Source: Harmonia axyridis (lineage: Eukaryota > Arthropoda > Insecta > Coleoptera > Coccinellidae). Taken from it: a stretch of 64,000 bases of DNA. The translations under genes and the position numbers were made by a program. The notes under the pieces were generated by a model, which was not told the origin of the DNA, searched no databases, and worked only from the letters and a program-made list of their open reading frames with translations. Below, piece by piece: positions 25,201-33,154 of the stretch (positions are counted from its first letter, which is position 1; the number at the start of each line of letters is the position of its first letter). Location of the stretch: assembly GCF_914767665.1 (NCBI RefSeq), contig NC_059501.1, forward strand, positions 33,208,501 to 33,272,500. Direction: 5' to 3'.

Positions 25201-27336
25201 TTATAGTTATTGGTAAGGTATTGCCGGAACTATTGAGTCCTATTAGGACATTTGAATGATTTAAATGTATTCCACACAAAAAGGGAAGGTTCTATCAAGA
25301 TAAAAATTTGTCCAATATCCTAAACGGAATTCAAAATAGCTAAAACTTTATAATATGTTCTATCCAGTTTCCACGCAGATTCTGCTAATTATCTAATAGT
25401 GTCTATTATCAAATTATGGCGAACAGGTCAATTTGATTGAAATTTTGATGAGATGTAGCAACATTGAGCCATCGGAAATTGCAACTGAAAAACTGATGGA
25501 AATAACCGTGATTGAACATGAACGTAATTTCTGCCTTCCACGTTCAATTCAGTCGGAAACGAATTCAAATAGGAATTAATCGACTGGCGATAAAATTAGC
25601 AATTTGCTGGGGATCGATTGTAGGTCAGAGGTTATATTTACGGAACGGAAAATTATTCCATCAGTGAATTCAACGAAATGATGAAAATGAGAGATTCATT
25701 TTCCATTTCATCACTGATATTTTGTTGTTTCAAGAATGAAATGTACTCAATAACATAAGATCAACATTCAGAAATAATGATTTTTCAACTCGAATTTTTT
25801 ATAATGTGGAAAATCTAACATCACTTGCGACAATATTTGCAATGAATTTTATCAATTAAATCACCGCAAAATATACACTTGGATATCGTTTAGCTGATTA
25901 AGTAGGTACCTAATCAGCTAAACGATCTCCAAGTATATATTTTCCACAGGCAGTGTATCTCGTGCCTGTAGGTACAGGCACGAGATACACTGCCTGTGGA
26001 AATCGATGTCGTTGTCTGTGAAAAATTATATAAAATGAATCCATCATGCTTAATGAGACTTGAATCTGGTGAAAGAGTTGACTATGATGTATTTTTTTTT
26101 ACATACCTCAATATGGTTAGATTTCGTTGTTGGATTGTGATATATTTTAAAATCCACAATTTTACTATATCGTTATGAATGTTTATTATATTGAATGAAA
26201 TATTTTTATTTTAGTGATTCCCGATTAAGTATGCAAATTTTAATAGTTGAAACCCGATATTTTTTCTAATTGCCGAATTTATAATAAGCAGAATATTTAT
26301 TATTTTCTGTATCTATCTGCTGCAATCCAAGGTTTGGCAACTATTGCTCTCCTAGTGTCATCGGTAGTTTCACGTCGTTTGGCGCGCTTGAAGTTTGTTT
26401 TCTGAATTTCAGATAAATTTAGGTATTTATTTCAGTACATTTTGAGTTAATATGAAACCTTGATTCACTATGGGACATAAGGAGTGCGTCCTTCGTGGAG
26501 AAACTCGCAAATTGAGTGAAATATCATATCACTGATATGTTTTCATTTCTGCGCGCTTCATGTCAAATTTGAAAGTTCATGTTGGGGACAAAATTTGCTC
26601 ACTAAAAATGACATATACTCCGTCTATTTATGTTTATTACTCTGAGGGTTTGGCCCATTGACAAACAATTCGAATTTAAATTCAATCATGTAACTTTCCC
26701 TGAACCAGAGAAAATTCAAGCAGAAAATTAAAAAAAAACTGACATCTACTTCAGAGACAATAAATCTAACCGATTTAAATAATGATAACAATTGCAAAGG
26801 AACAGGCAGCAGCCTAATGGAAAAATTGTTAACGGTTAAATCTTCAGAATTTTTCGTATCTTGTAGAATATGACATTATGAACAAAAATGTCTATGAGTC
26901 CAACTCAATGCAGATACAGGGTGTCGAAGTTGGAAAATGGCATTTTCTCAAAGTTAAATGTCTTGTTGGAAAACATCTTGAATGAAACACTTTGCGCGAA
27001 AAATATTGCTTGAACTGCCTACAGAATCATGAGAATATTTGAACAAGACAATATCTAGACGAAAAAATAGAAGGATGTGTTATTTTCAAAAAAATATTTG
27101 AAGAAAACAACGTTAATGAACGAGGATGGAAATATAATATTGATTGCTTTCAGTTACCTAAGACTCCTCCACATTGATATGAGCCAATTTTTATGTAAAC
27201 TTGCCAAGGGTATTGTCCAAATTTAGCCTTGTTTCCACCGATAATCCTTTTCATAAATATTCTGTCTGAAGATATTCCACATTCTTCCAACACTTCATCT
27301 GTCCGTCTCTGTAAAATAGCTGGTTCTTCTCTCAAT
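15933..27336 (-). CDS. Trypsin-like serine protease (S1A), four 3' exons; 5' end not found
   Basis: Four exons on the minus strand, 27336-27158, 21405-21269, 18806-18560 and 16204-15933, splice in frame through GT-AG introns of 5752, 2462 and 2355 bp into 277 visible residues. The product is a secreted-type trypsin-fold endopeptidase by family. What is seen: a light-chain Cys (residue 19), the activation site KR/IIGG at 29-34, catalytic His70 in TAAHC, Asp126 in DVALL and Ser226 in GDSGGP. Asp220, six residues before the Ser, predicts cleavage after Arg or Lys. Cysteines for the usual disulphides are present. The first visible base of the 27336 exon completes a codon from a missing upstream exon, so a signal peptide and any CLIP or other regulatory domain lie further 5'. 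That side is filled with transposons. The introns hold a satellite, a MITE and nested hAT/mariner elements. No lesion is seen, so the gene may be functional; substrate is unknown. Confidence 0.9.
16205..17030. other. Protease intron, no repeat recognised
   Basis: This is the first part (reading plus strand) of the 2355-bp intron. No exon, RNA gene or transposon end could be recognised. Confidence 0.4.
17033..18238. repeat. Satellite-like tandem repeat with A-B-A-B order
   Basis: Four units of about 295-310 bp follow each other, marked by CGCTTGAAAC boxes at about 17129, 17424, 17733 and 18034. Units 1 and 3 share one form (TATATATTTACTTT, one AGCGCTGTTAA dyad), and units 2 and 4 share another (AAATATTTACTT, with an extra TAGTAACTTAACA...GTTACTATT insert). 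The repeat period is therefore really about 610-620 bp in two copies. Each unit contains a strong dyad, AGCGCTGTTAAGTTA facing TAACTTAACAGCGCT. The array lies in a serine-protease intron. It may be a small satellite outpost or part of a Helitron-like element carrying tandem repeats. Confidence 0.88.
18560..18806 (-). CDS. Serine protease exon with catalytic Asp
   Basis: The acceptor is CCCCTCAG and the donor CTAG/GTTCGT. It codes for 82 residues including PDRYDVALLEL with the catalytic Asp, PICLP and the VVAGWGKT motif, all standard S1A landmarks. It ends one base into a codon completed by the last exon. Confidence 0.9.
18807..19388. other. Protease intron, no repeat recognised
   Basis: Part of the 2462-bp intron. 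A short duplicated block, ATTTTTGATGAGATAT, occurs twice at about 19277-19325. Nothing else was recognised. Confidence 0.4.
19389..19991. mobile_element. MITE with GGCCAATTGCACCATT ends (0.6 kb)
   Basis: The left end GGCCAATTGCACCATT and the right end AATGGTGCAACTGGCC are near-perfect inverted repeats, with further subterminal similarity around GTTTA and CTAAAC. The interior has no transposase and contains a perfect hairpin at about 19786-19822 (CATAGACCTAATATCAA and its complement). A MITE or other non-autonomous DNA element fits. The flanks do not show an obvious target duplication, so the superfamily is not fixed. Confidence 0.65.
20044..20197 (+). mobile_element. Small insertion with 14-bp direct repeats and hammerhead-like fold
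   Basis: The 14-bp direct repeat AATACTGTTTAATT at 20044-20057 and 20184-20197 brackets 126 bp, as a target duplication would. The insert folds as a three-way junction. Its outer stem is TATTGTATGGTGAA against TTCACCATACAATA. Inside it come CTTGAAAA, a hairpin GGGCATTGCCC, GAAAC, and a second hairpin GTTGTC...GACAAC. This order (stem I, core, stem II, GAAA, stem III) is that of type I hammerhead ribozymes found in Penelope-like elements and retrozymes. The expected CUGAUGA core reads CTTGAAA here, so it is probably inactive. Identity as a Penelope or SINE remnant is inference. Confidence 0.5.
20198..21268. other. Protease intron, no repeat recognised
   Basis: AT-rich intronic DNA. Short recurring words (AATGTACAC, AAGTACACAA) near 20515-20960 do not form a clear repeat. 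No gene was recognised. Confidence 0.4.
21269..21405 (-). CDS. Serine protease exon with catalytic His
   Basis: The acceptor is ATTACAG and the donor AGG/GTAAGT. The 137-bp exon codes from VSHRYVATAAHC to ELHR. It supplies the catalytic His and the strand that follows. Its phase fits the exons on both sides exactly. Confidence 0.88.
21406..22318. other. Protease intron, no gene recognised
   Basis: No domain or transposon end was identified. At about 22060-22180 there is a locally GC-richer patch (AGGACGAGCGTAAGCGAGTC, CATTTTCGGGCGTGTTGCG) that looks unlike its surroundings and may be a transposon fragment. Confidence 0.35.
22319..22368. repeat. 50-bp near-perfect palindrome
   Basis: TTTTCCGGCCTAGTCCGG pairs with CCGGACTAGGCCGGAAAA around a GTACGTAC centre, with a single mismatch. 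It is much richer in GC than its surroundings. It may be the joined ends of an excised or folded DNA element. Confidence 0.85.
22585..22790 (+). pseudogene. LINE reverse transcriptase fragment related to 29391-29940
   Basis: The segment from about 22585 reads AFNFLSCEFIEGKL, the A-box region of a non-LTR RT (AFD...H..L...L). Its DNA then parallels 29625-29790: TGTAGGTTTTCGT, GGATATTT, CAAATGGTAAT, CGTCACC and TGTAAAATCAAT occur in the same order in both. Frames are broken. It is a short, dead fragment of the same LINE family. Confidence 0.65.
23420..25075 (+). pseudogene. Dead Tc1/mariner-family transposase, interrupted by a hAT
   Basis: The transposase begins at an ATG at about 23422 with MDRLSNAQR, is interrupted by the hAT at 23450-24212, and resumes with a VKIVE-type helix-turn-helix at 24215. 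Further pieces are readable in shifted frames: LSNGTIWRIL and HIHPYKIQLT at 24420-24500, FFSDEAHFYL at about 24580 with the second catalytic Asp, ERVTVWCA and GPYIFGDG at 24700-24770, QQDDA-like residues at 24860 and FLWGY at 24985. The order matches insect mariner-type transposases with a PHYKIQLT linker. Numerous stops and frame changes show it is inactive. The repeat at 25063-25200 follows directly and may be its 3' region. Confidence 0.8.
23450..24212 (-). mobile_element. Deleted hAT element (ZMYM1-like) with 8-bp target duplication
   Basis: The ends are CAGGGCCCCTGCAA and its near-complement TTGCGGGGGCCCTG, flanked by the exact 8-bp duplication TCAACGTG at 23442-23449 and 24213-24220. 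On the minus strand, 23990-23800 reads VSVASGERSFTKLKIIKNYL, the hAT C-terminal dimerisation block. The rest of the transposase is missing, so this is an internally deleted derivative of 763 bp. The 3' 0.5 kb closely matches parts of both arms of the large palindrome (45530-46048 and 48074-48600). Excising it restores continuity of the mariner-type transposase around it. Confidence 0.88.
25063..25200 (+). repeat. Dispersed repeat shared with 10080-10235
   Basis: Near-identical to 10080-10235 over TGATTTTTATATTATTCCCC onward to TTTTTTCTGC. Here it follows the end of a dead transposase, whereas at 10 kb it follows a perfect 66-bp palindrome. Confidence 0.75.
25201..25870. other. Protease intron, no repeat recognised
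   Basis: AT-rich intronic DNA of the protease gene with no recognisable exon or element. Confidence 0.4.
25871..25999. repeat. Two adjacent palindromes
   Basis: The first, about 25871-25940, pairs ATCGTTTAGCTGATTA with TAATCAGCTAAACGAT and extends into ATATAC...GTATAT flanks with minor mismatches. The second, 25944-25999, is a perfect 27-bp inverted repeat starting CCACAGGCAGTGTATC around a two-base GG centre. Both have GTAGGTAC at or next to the dyad centre. Confidence 0.88.
26000..27157. other. Protease intron, no repeat recognised
   Basis: No exon or element recognised. A CAGGGTGTCGAAG motif at about 26918 resembles the end of the CAGGG element group but no partner end was seen. Confidence 0.4.
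27158..27336 (-). CDS. Serine protease exon with activation site
   Basis: The acceptor TTTTTCAG lies just upstream (27337-27344) and the donor is TTAG/GTAACT at 27158/27157. It codes for a linker with one Cys, the R-IIGG cleavage site and the start of the catalytic domain up to CGGVL. The open frame continues further upstream, but the acceptor and the loss of family similarity make 27336 the likely exon start. Confidence 0.8.
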
Positions 27337-27854
27337 CTGAAAAAGAGATGAAACTCTTCATGAAGTCTTTCCAAAAGTATTGAAGGCAGAAAATGGAAGC
27401 TATGGAGGTTATACTGTTTTTTGATAATTCCATTAAAATTACTATGCTTTCTTACAGAGAATAACAATATAATATTTCATTCAATCTGGAATGATTACAA
27501 TTTTATTGCTATATCAATAGATCAATGGGCACCTTCATATTTATGTTGCTATAAGATTGAATGAAGTTGAATCGCATAATAGGTCTTGAAGCTAAGAACA
27601 TACCAACTTTTGGTTAATAATGATAACAATAGTCGTGAACTCTGTGAAAATGAATAACTTTTTCAACTATATCTGACATATAGATCAGTAACTTGGGTGT
27701 CAAAATAAGATATTATTAGGTAAAATTTAATTTGAATCATAATATGAAGCATATCACTCTAATTAAGGAAAATACTACTCATTACATTAATCCTTATTAA
27801 ATCTTAAGAAAAATTATAACAATCAAAGATGATCACAAAATGATCAACTGCCAA
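27337..27854. other. Upstream of the last recognised protease exon; nothing recognised
   Basis: This would be intron or 5' region of the serine protease. I could not identify the preceding exon, which must end two bases into a codon. Confidence 0.35.
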
Positions 27855-29390
27855 CATTGTCTACTCCTCGTACATCCTTATCACTTTCTGAGATCGATTT
27901 TCCCGAGGCACTCATAGAGAAGCATCTTCTATCTCTCGACACAACATCAGCTCCGGGTCCTGATTGCATATCTGCTGCTATGCTGAAGAATTGTGCTCCC
28001 AAGATTTCATCTCCACTGTCGAAGATTTTTTTTTTCACACCTTGCCGTCATCCTGGCTACACTCTCTGGTTACCCCGGTTTTAAAGAGAGGAGATAACCT
28101 GAGTGCTGAAAATTATCGTCCGATCAGCCTTGTCTCGATCGTTTCCAAGGTTTGTGAGCGTATTGTGATGGAGAGAGTGCGAGAATTTGCCCTTGAAAAC
28201 AATTTAATCCCTGATTGCCACCATGGATTCTTGTCGGGACGCTCAATCATCACTAATCTTCTGGGATCTGTAGACATCTGGACCCGTTTGTTGGACGTGA
28301 ATATACCCGTGGACGTCATATATTTGGATTTTTCCAAATCAATCGATTGTGTCCCCCACAGACGTCTCTTACAGAAGTTGAAACATCTTGGATTGCGGGG
28401 AGATTTATTGCTTTGGATAGAGGCTTTTCTTTCTTCGCGAAGTTTTTCGCGTACGAGTGGGTGAATCAGTTTCCGATGCAAAGAACGTAACTAGTGGAGT
28501 TCCCCAGGGATCAGTTCTTGCGCCACTTTTGTTCCTCTTATACATATCTGACCTCCCCAGCAATGTTCGTTCGTGGCTTTTCATGTTTGCCGACGATGCT
28601 AAGATTTCCAATAATGCACTAGACTGTGGGCAAGTTTTGCAAGATGATCTGAACACCTTGTTTCTTTGGTCCCTAAAGTGGCTTCTACCCATCAACTTTG
28701 AGAAGTGTGCAGTTCTCCACATCGGCAAACACAACCCACGTCGTAACTACTACTTGGCTGGCCAACTGATTTATTCCGCAAGAAGCCACGTTGACTTGGG
28801 CGTTACTATAAATGAGGAGCTATCCTGGTCGGAGCATATCACTAATACCACGCTCAAGACGAACCGAATGGTGTACATGTTACAGAAGTCTTTCCGAGGC
28901 TGTGATCCATCAACATGTTCCATGCTGATAAAAACATACGTGAGGCCAATTTTGGAATTTGCGGGACCTGTGTGGAGTGTGGACTTGGTTCACGACGAGG
29001 TGCTTCTCGAGGGAGTACAGCGATGTGCGTCTCGCATCCCCTACGGTTTTGTACGCCCCTCTTACGGTGAAAGACCATCTATTCTAGGTCTACCCAGTTT
29101 CACAAATAGGCGGCAAAGTGGTGATATGATTCAGAGTGTTGAATGGTCTTTTTGGAGTAGATTTGTCGAATCTTTTCCTCCTCAACAACGATTCGCGTCT
29201 TCGGGGACACCGTTTGAAATTACGAAAGGAAAATTTTCGCACGACTCCCAGAAGTAACTTCCTTTCGAATAGGATTTTCGAAAGATGGAATCGCCTTCCT
29301 GTTTGTGTTGCGGAATCGCCATCTTTCTACTTTGGGAATATGGCTTCGGTGATAACTGTTCATAAAAAAGCAACTTCGCAACAAAGCTAA
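27855..29390 (+). pseudogene. CR1/jockey-group LINE, reverse transcriptase region
   Basis: This is a 5'-truncated LINE starting just before the RT domain (APGPDCISAAMLKN). RT landmarks follow in order: YRPISLVSIVSKVCERI, a FLSGRS motif, VDVIYLDFSKSIDCVPH (A-box), TSGVPQGSVLAPLLFLLYI (B-box), FADDAKI with the catalytic Asp pair at about 28590, LGVTINEELSWSEHI, and a C-terminal NFLSNRIFERWNRLP tail ending at 29390. The frame changes near 28026-28034 (a run of T), changes back near 28440-28457 and shifts again near 29175-29215, so the copy is inactive though little decayed. No endonuclease domain is present. Confidence 0.88.
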
Positions 29391-29940
29391 ATACCGCCCC
29401 ATTTCAATTTTGAGCATTTGATCCGAAATATTTGAAAAAATTGTGTATGGCAGGTTGATATCGTTTTTGTCGCGTTTTAAGATTGTTACTGATAGCTAAT
29501 ATGGTTTAACGGAAGGTAGGTCCACTCACACAATTGCTTTCTTATTTGTCAATTTTTTTTACAGGAAACTTGATGAGGGGCTTTTTGTCGCAGGCCTTTT
29601 TCATTTGTCACAAGCTTTCGATGTTATCTCTCGTGAGTTCATTGAGAGAAAACTATACATAAAATGTAGGTTTTCGTTGGATATTTTTAAATAGGTGACT
29701 TGTTTCATTACAAATCGTAATTTGTCTGTTATAGTGGGGGGTGCTTCGTCACCAACATGTAAAATCAATCTAAGAGTTCCTCGGGGCTCTGTACTGGGAC
29801 CGCCCTTATTCTTTCTCTATCCAGGTATCTTGTCTATATTTGCTGATGACCGGTCTCAGCAAAAAGTCCTTTTGACCTCACAACAATTTGTTATGAACTT
29901 ATTTGCAAGCTTGTAGAGTGGTGTCACTCGAATGCATTGA
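29391..29940 (+). pseudogene. Second LINE reverse transcriptase fragment
   Basis: Beginning exactly where the previous LINE stops, the sequence reads YRPISIL, then a GRSTHT motif, QAFDVI (A-box), PRGSVLGPPLFFLYPG (B-box) and IFADD (catalytic pair) at about 29845. Several stops and one frame change break it. The family differs from the preceding LINE and matches the fragment at 22585-22790. Confidence 0.75.
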
Positions 29941-30499
29941 TTTCAAATGACAATAATAGATAATAATAGTTTCTTCTGAATAAATAAAACCAAATATATA
30001 TAATTCTACAATCGTAACACTTCAATGAACGTTTGATATTAGAATGTTTGGGTAGCAAGTCATATCCAGAGAAACTGTCAAATTTTTGGGAGTACACTTG
30101 TACTGTTCTCTGAGAGGGGATTACCAAGTTGAATAGGAATGTAAAAATGTAAAACTCACTATTTTGACTCCAAATGTTTCTGTCATTGTCGAGTTTTTTG
30201 TTGCTATAATAGTTTCCTACAAGCCCTGTACTCTTATCAGTCAGACACACACACACAGTATGGCGAAACAATTGTTGCTAAAAATTAAATAGTTCAGTGA
30301 AAAACGCTTTGTTTTATTCTATTCATAATGAATTTCCTACAACTAAGGACTGAATCCATTGAATATTTTTATAGTTAATTCGATAAATCCAATTTTTCAT
30401 TACTTTTTCCAAGAAATCTGACCGTAAGGCTTCAATGTATGTTTTGAATATTCTAGAGTTGCTGGTTTGTCAGCATAAACCAATGACTCAACATAATCA
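29941..30499. other. No gene recognised
   Basis: No exon or transposon motif was found apart from a CACACACACAC run at 30246-30256. Confidence 0.4.
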
Positions 30500-30951
30500 T
30501 AAAAAGTAATCGAGAGGCGCACGAAGGTAGGGACCAGTTAACATCAGGACCATTTGTAGAAATGAATTTGTCACCAAATTGATTTTGCTATAAAATGATG
30601 CTTAGACTTGGATTATGGAACGTTGCGACGTCTTGATGGAACTGAATGTCATCGATATTTGGTCGATTAGTTTTTGAAAACAAAAAATCAGTCAGCATGG
30701 TTTGATAGCAATCGCTATTCACCGTCACCGTACCTCCTTCCCCATGTCAAAAGAACTAAGGAGCGATGATGCCGCCAGCGTGTCAACCGCACCTAACAGT
30801 CAATTTTAATGGATGTAATGGTGATTCGTTAATGGCTTGAGGATTGTCTTTGCTTCATGGCAATTTTGATTATTGCCATTCAACCAGAAATGCACATCAC
30901 TAAACACAATTATTCGTTGAAAATGGTCATCGGCCTGTTTCAAATTAGCAC

Positions 30952-31119
30952 TGTTATGAAGTTGTATTTGTTCTTAGAATAACTTATTGCTTTGACTATA
31001 TTATATGTTTCTTATATGGAGTGTAGCTGCGCATGGACTGATAAATAGAATATGTTTAATAAAGCAGTCTTCCACTAATCGTGTTATGAATGACAACCCT
31101 AACCTATAGAGATGTGACA
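30952..31119 (+). repeat. 5' LTR (168 bp)
   Basis: Direct repeat of 32093-32260 with the same length and TG...CA ends. The few differences to the right LTR (for example TTCTTATATGG against TTCCTATATGG) point to a moderately recent insertion. Confidence 0.92.
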
Positions 31120-31184
31120 TGGCGCAGTCGGTATTAAGAAATTGAATAATAGTTTGTGGATATAATATCAAAATAAATTGAAAT

Positions 31185-31870
31185 ATGGGTGATTATAGAG
31201 GTTTACCCGCAATCGACTTCTCCGGAAATATTTCAGAGAATTGGAGAGTATGGAGACAGAATTCCGAAAATTATTTGGTTGCTACGGAAGTAGGCAAAAA
31301 AGGTGAAAAGATTCAAATTGCACAATCACTGCATTATATAGGTGAGAAAGGTTTCGTAATTTACAATACTTTCACCTTTGCCAATGATGATGAAAAAAAC
31401 AAAATAAAAACCATCATAAACAAGTTTGAATGTCAATTTTTGGCAAAGAAAAACTTGTCATTCGAACGATTCCGATTTTTCACGAGAAAACAATTGACAA
31501 ATGAAAACATCGAACAATATGCAACTGATCTGAAAAACAGAGCATGTTCCTGTAAATTCGGTGATTTGAAAAATAGCCTTATAAAAGATATCATTCTTTT
31601 TGTAATGTCGAAGGGATTAATAAAGATTTGTTATTGTTATTGTTATCTTCACTTGTGGATTACAAAATCAAACACTTCGTGAAAAGTTACTACAGGATGA
31701 TCAAATAGATTTAGATGGAGCAATTAAATTTTGTGTAACGATTGAAACTATTGAAGTCAATAAAAATGTTAGATATCAGGATAAATTCAAAACTAAATGG
31801 CAGTTTGGTAAAGTCATAGATAAACCAAGAGAGAGATCATATATCTTGCAGAAATCAAATGGTTCAACGA
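31185..31870 (+). pseudogene. gag-like frame of the LTR element
   Basis: From the ATG at 31185 the frame codes for a gag-type capsid region (IDFSGNISENWRVWRQNSEN, later ENIEQYATDLKNRACSC). A frame change near 31610 interrupts it, and the next conserved stretch, NQTLREKLLQDD, continues in another frame. This type of gag is common in insect Ty3/gypsy elements. No zinc knuckle could be recognised. It is probably non-functional because of the shift. Confidence 0.7.
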
Positions 31871-31969
31871 TTTCTAGAAATCGTAGGTTTATGGAAACAT
31901 TACCAAACTCCTCTGAAAATGAAAATATTTTCCTGTTGAAAGGGGAGATGGTGATTCTCATATTTGTCC

Positions 31970-32075
31970 TGATGATACATTTGAAGATTCGATTTCTGAT
32001 AATACTTTGTATACAGTACCTAATACGACAATGTATGGCAGAGTTATAAAGAAACCTGATAGATTTATGTTTTAA
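31970..32075 (+). pseudogene. Remnant of the pol C-terminus
   Basis: The segment ends with GRVIKKPDRFMF and a stop, resembling the last residues of gypsy-type pol proteins (SGRVVKPPDR-like). With gag immediately upstream, nearly the whole of pol has been deleted from this copy. Confidence 0.5.
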
Positions 32076-32092
32076 TTTGAAAAAAAGGGAGA

Positions 32093-32260
32093 TGTTATGA
32101 AGTTGTATTTGTTCTTAGAATAACTTATTGCTTTGACTATATTATATGTTTCCTATATGGAGTGTACCTGCGCATGGACTGATAAATAGAATATGTTTAA
32201 TAAAGCAGTCTTCCACTAATCGTGTTATGAATGACAACCCTAAGCTATAGAGATGAGACA
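32093..32260 (+). repeat. 3' LTR (168 bp)
   Basis: Same length as the left LTR, preceded by the purine run AAAAAAAGGGAGA. It ends GATGAGACA, after which the interrupted mariner-type transposase resumes. Confidence 0.92.
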
Positions 32261-32730
32261 AGTGGTCATTCAGCAAAAATGCGACGTAAACGATGGCAGT
32301 TGGATTTAATTCTCGCAAATGAAATTGAAAACGACATTTTGATGTTTTCATCAATTATTCGCGCTACAGATGCAATTTTCTCCTTGATATGCACATTTAT
32401 TTTCCTTGTTGATTGTATTGAACAGAGAAACGTGAAATTAATGCAAAAAAGATCAATAAATTGCACGATTTACTTGCTCTTTAGGGCGAAATATTTTGAC
32501 CGTGAAATAGAAGAAGTGCTCTATGAATTTCTCCAACAGATTCATTATTTTCAGAGTGAATTTCCACATTCGGAAGCATTGTTAGCATTAAACAATTTAT
32601 GATGGATTGCCAAACCTAACTGATCAGAAGTGTCAATACAATTTGACATCAATCAAACCATGGACAATCCTCCAAACGTCTCATGCAGCTGAAAGAACAC
32701 ATTCTGGATTTACCGCTTGGCCCCCGGTAT

Positions 32731-33154
32731 TTAATAATAATAATAAAATGGTTTATTTTCTAAGCTACAGGGTATAAACATATAATCACAGAGGCGTGAG
32801 CCTGTACTTGTGCTAACTATGTATTGTGAAGATATCCAACCAAGTGGATGATTTCATATCTGTTTGTGCATCTAGCAGAATATCTACCTTTTATTTCAAG
32901 GAATGCTAATGAAAGTGTTACTCTCACACTTCTATTCTCAGAATGGAGGATTTCAAAAAAATTGTTCAAATAATAACCCAAATCTTTAACTCCCATGTTC
33001 AGGTATTCTATTCTTGAAAGATCCTTGAAGTTTTGTTCGACATAAACCATAGGGAAACTATTAAATATTAACTTATAGACTCCAGATATGTGTCTCCATA
33101 AATTATTAACATATTTATATGAAATTGTGAACAAATTCTGAAAATTGTAGTGTA
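32731..33154 (-). other. Possible antisense LINE 3' tail, or unknown frame
   Basis: A run of TAA units at about 32731-32746 would be a (TTA)n tail on the minus strand, followed upstream by a minus-strand open frame reaching into the neighbouring foldback element. The protein it would code (for example FFEILHSENRSVRVTLSLAF) shows no domain I recognise. A LINE tail is my best guess, but a piece of a host gene cannot be excluded. Confidence 0.3.

Larger units (their letters stand above)
30952..32260 (+). mobile_element. Deleted Ty3/gypsy-like LTR retrotransposon
   Basis: Two 168-bp direct repeats, both starting TGTTATGAAG and ending in ACA, lie at 30952-31119 and 32093-32260 and differ at about four sites. 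A primer-binding site TGGCGCAGTCGGTA begins at 31120, as in elements primed by a tRNA ending in CGCCA (the 17.6/297 group uses tRNA-Ser by published description). A polypurine tract, AAAAAAAGGGAGA, precedes the right LTR. The interior is only about 970 bp: a gag-like frame, then a short piece resembling the end of pol. Protease, RT, RNase H and most of integrase are missing, so it can move only with help. A matching target duplication was not visible. Confidence 0.9.
30500..32640 (-). pseudogene. Dead Tc1/mariner-family transposase split by an LTR element
   Basis: On the minus strand the piece at 32330-32262 reads ELNPT...RRIFAE, the linker upstream of the catalytic domain in insect mariner-type transposases. 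After the LTR element at 30952-32260 it continues from 30951 with ADDHFQRIIVFSDVHFWLNG, the block around the second catalytic Asp. Further 3' pieces (GIIAPYF, VTVNSDRYQTMLTDF) are readable in shifted frames to about 30640. Many stops make it inactive. The two halves belong together because the missing spacing between them is only a few residues. Confidence 0.75.

Noticed and set aside
28113..28734. Minus-strand open frames of more than 100 residues
   Set aside because: They lie antisense to the LINE reverse transcriptase and have no motif.
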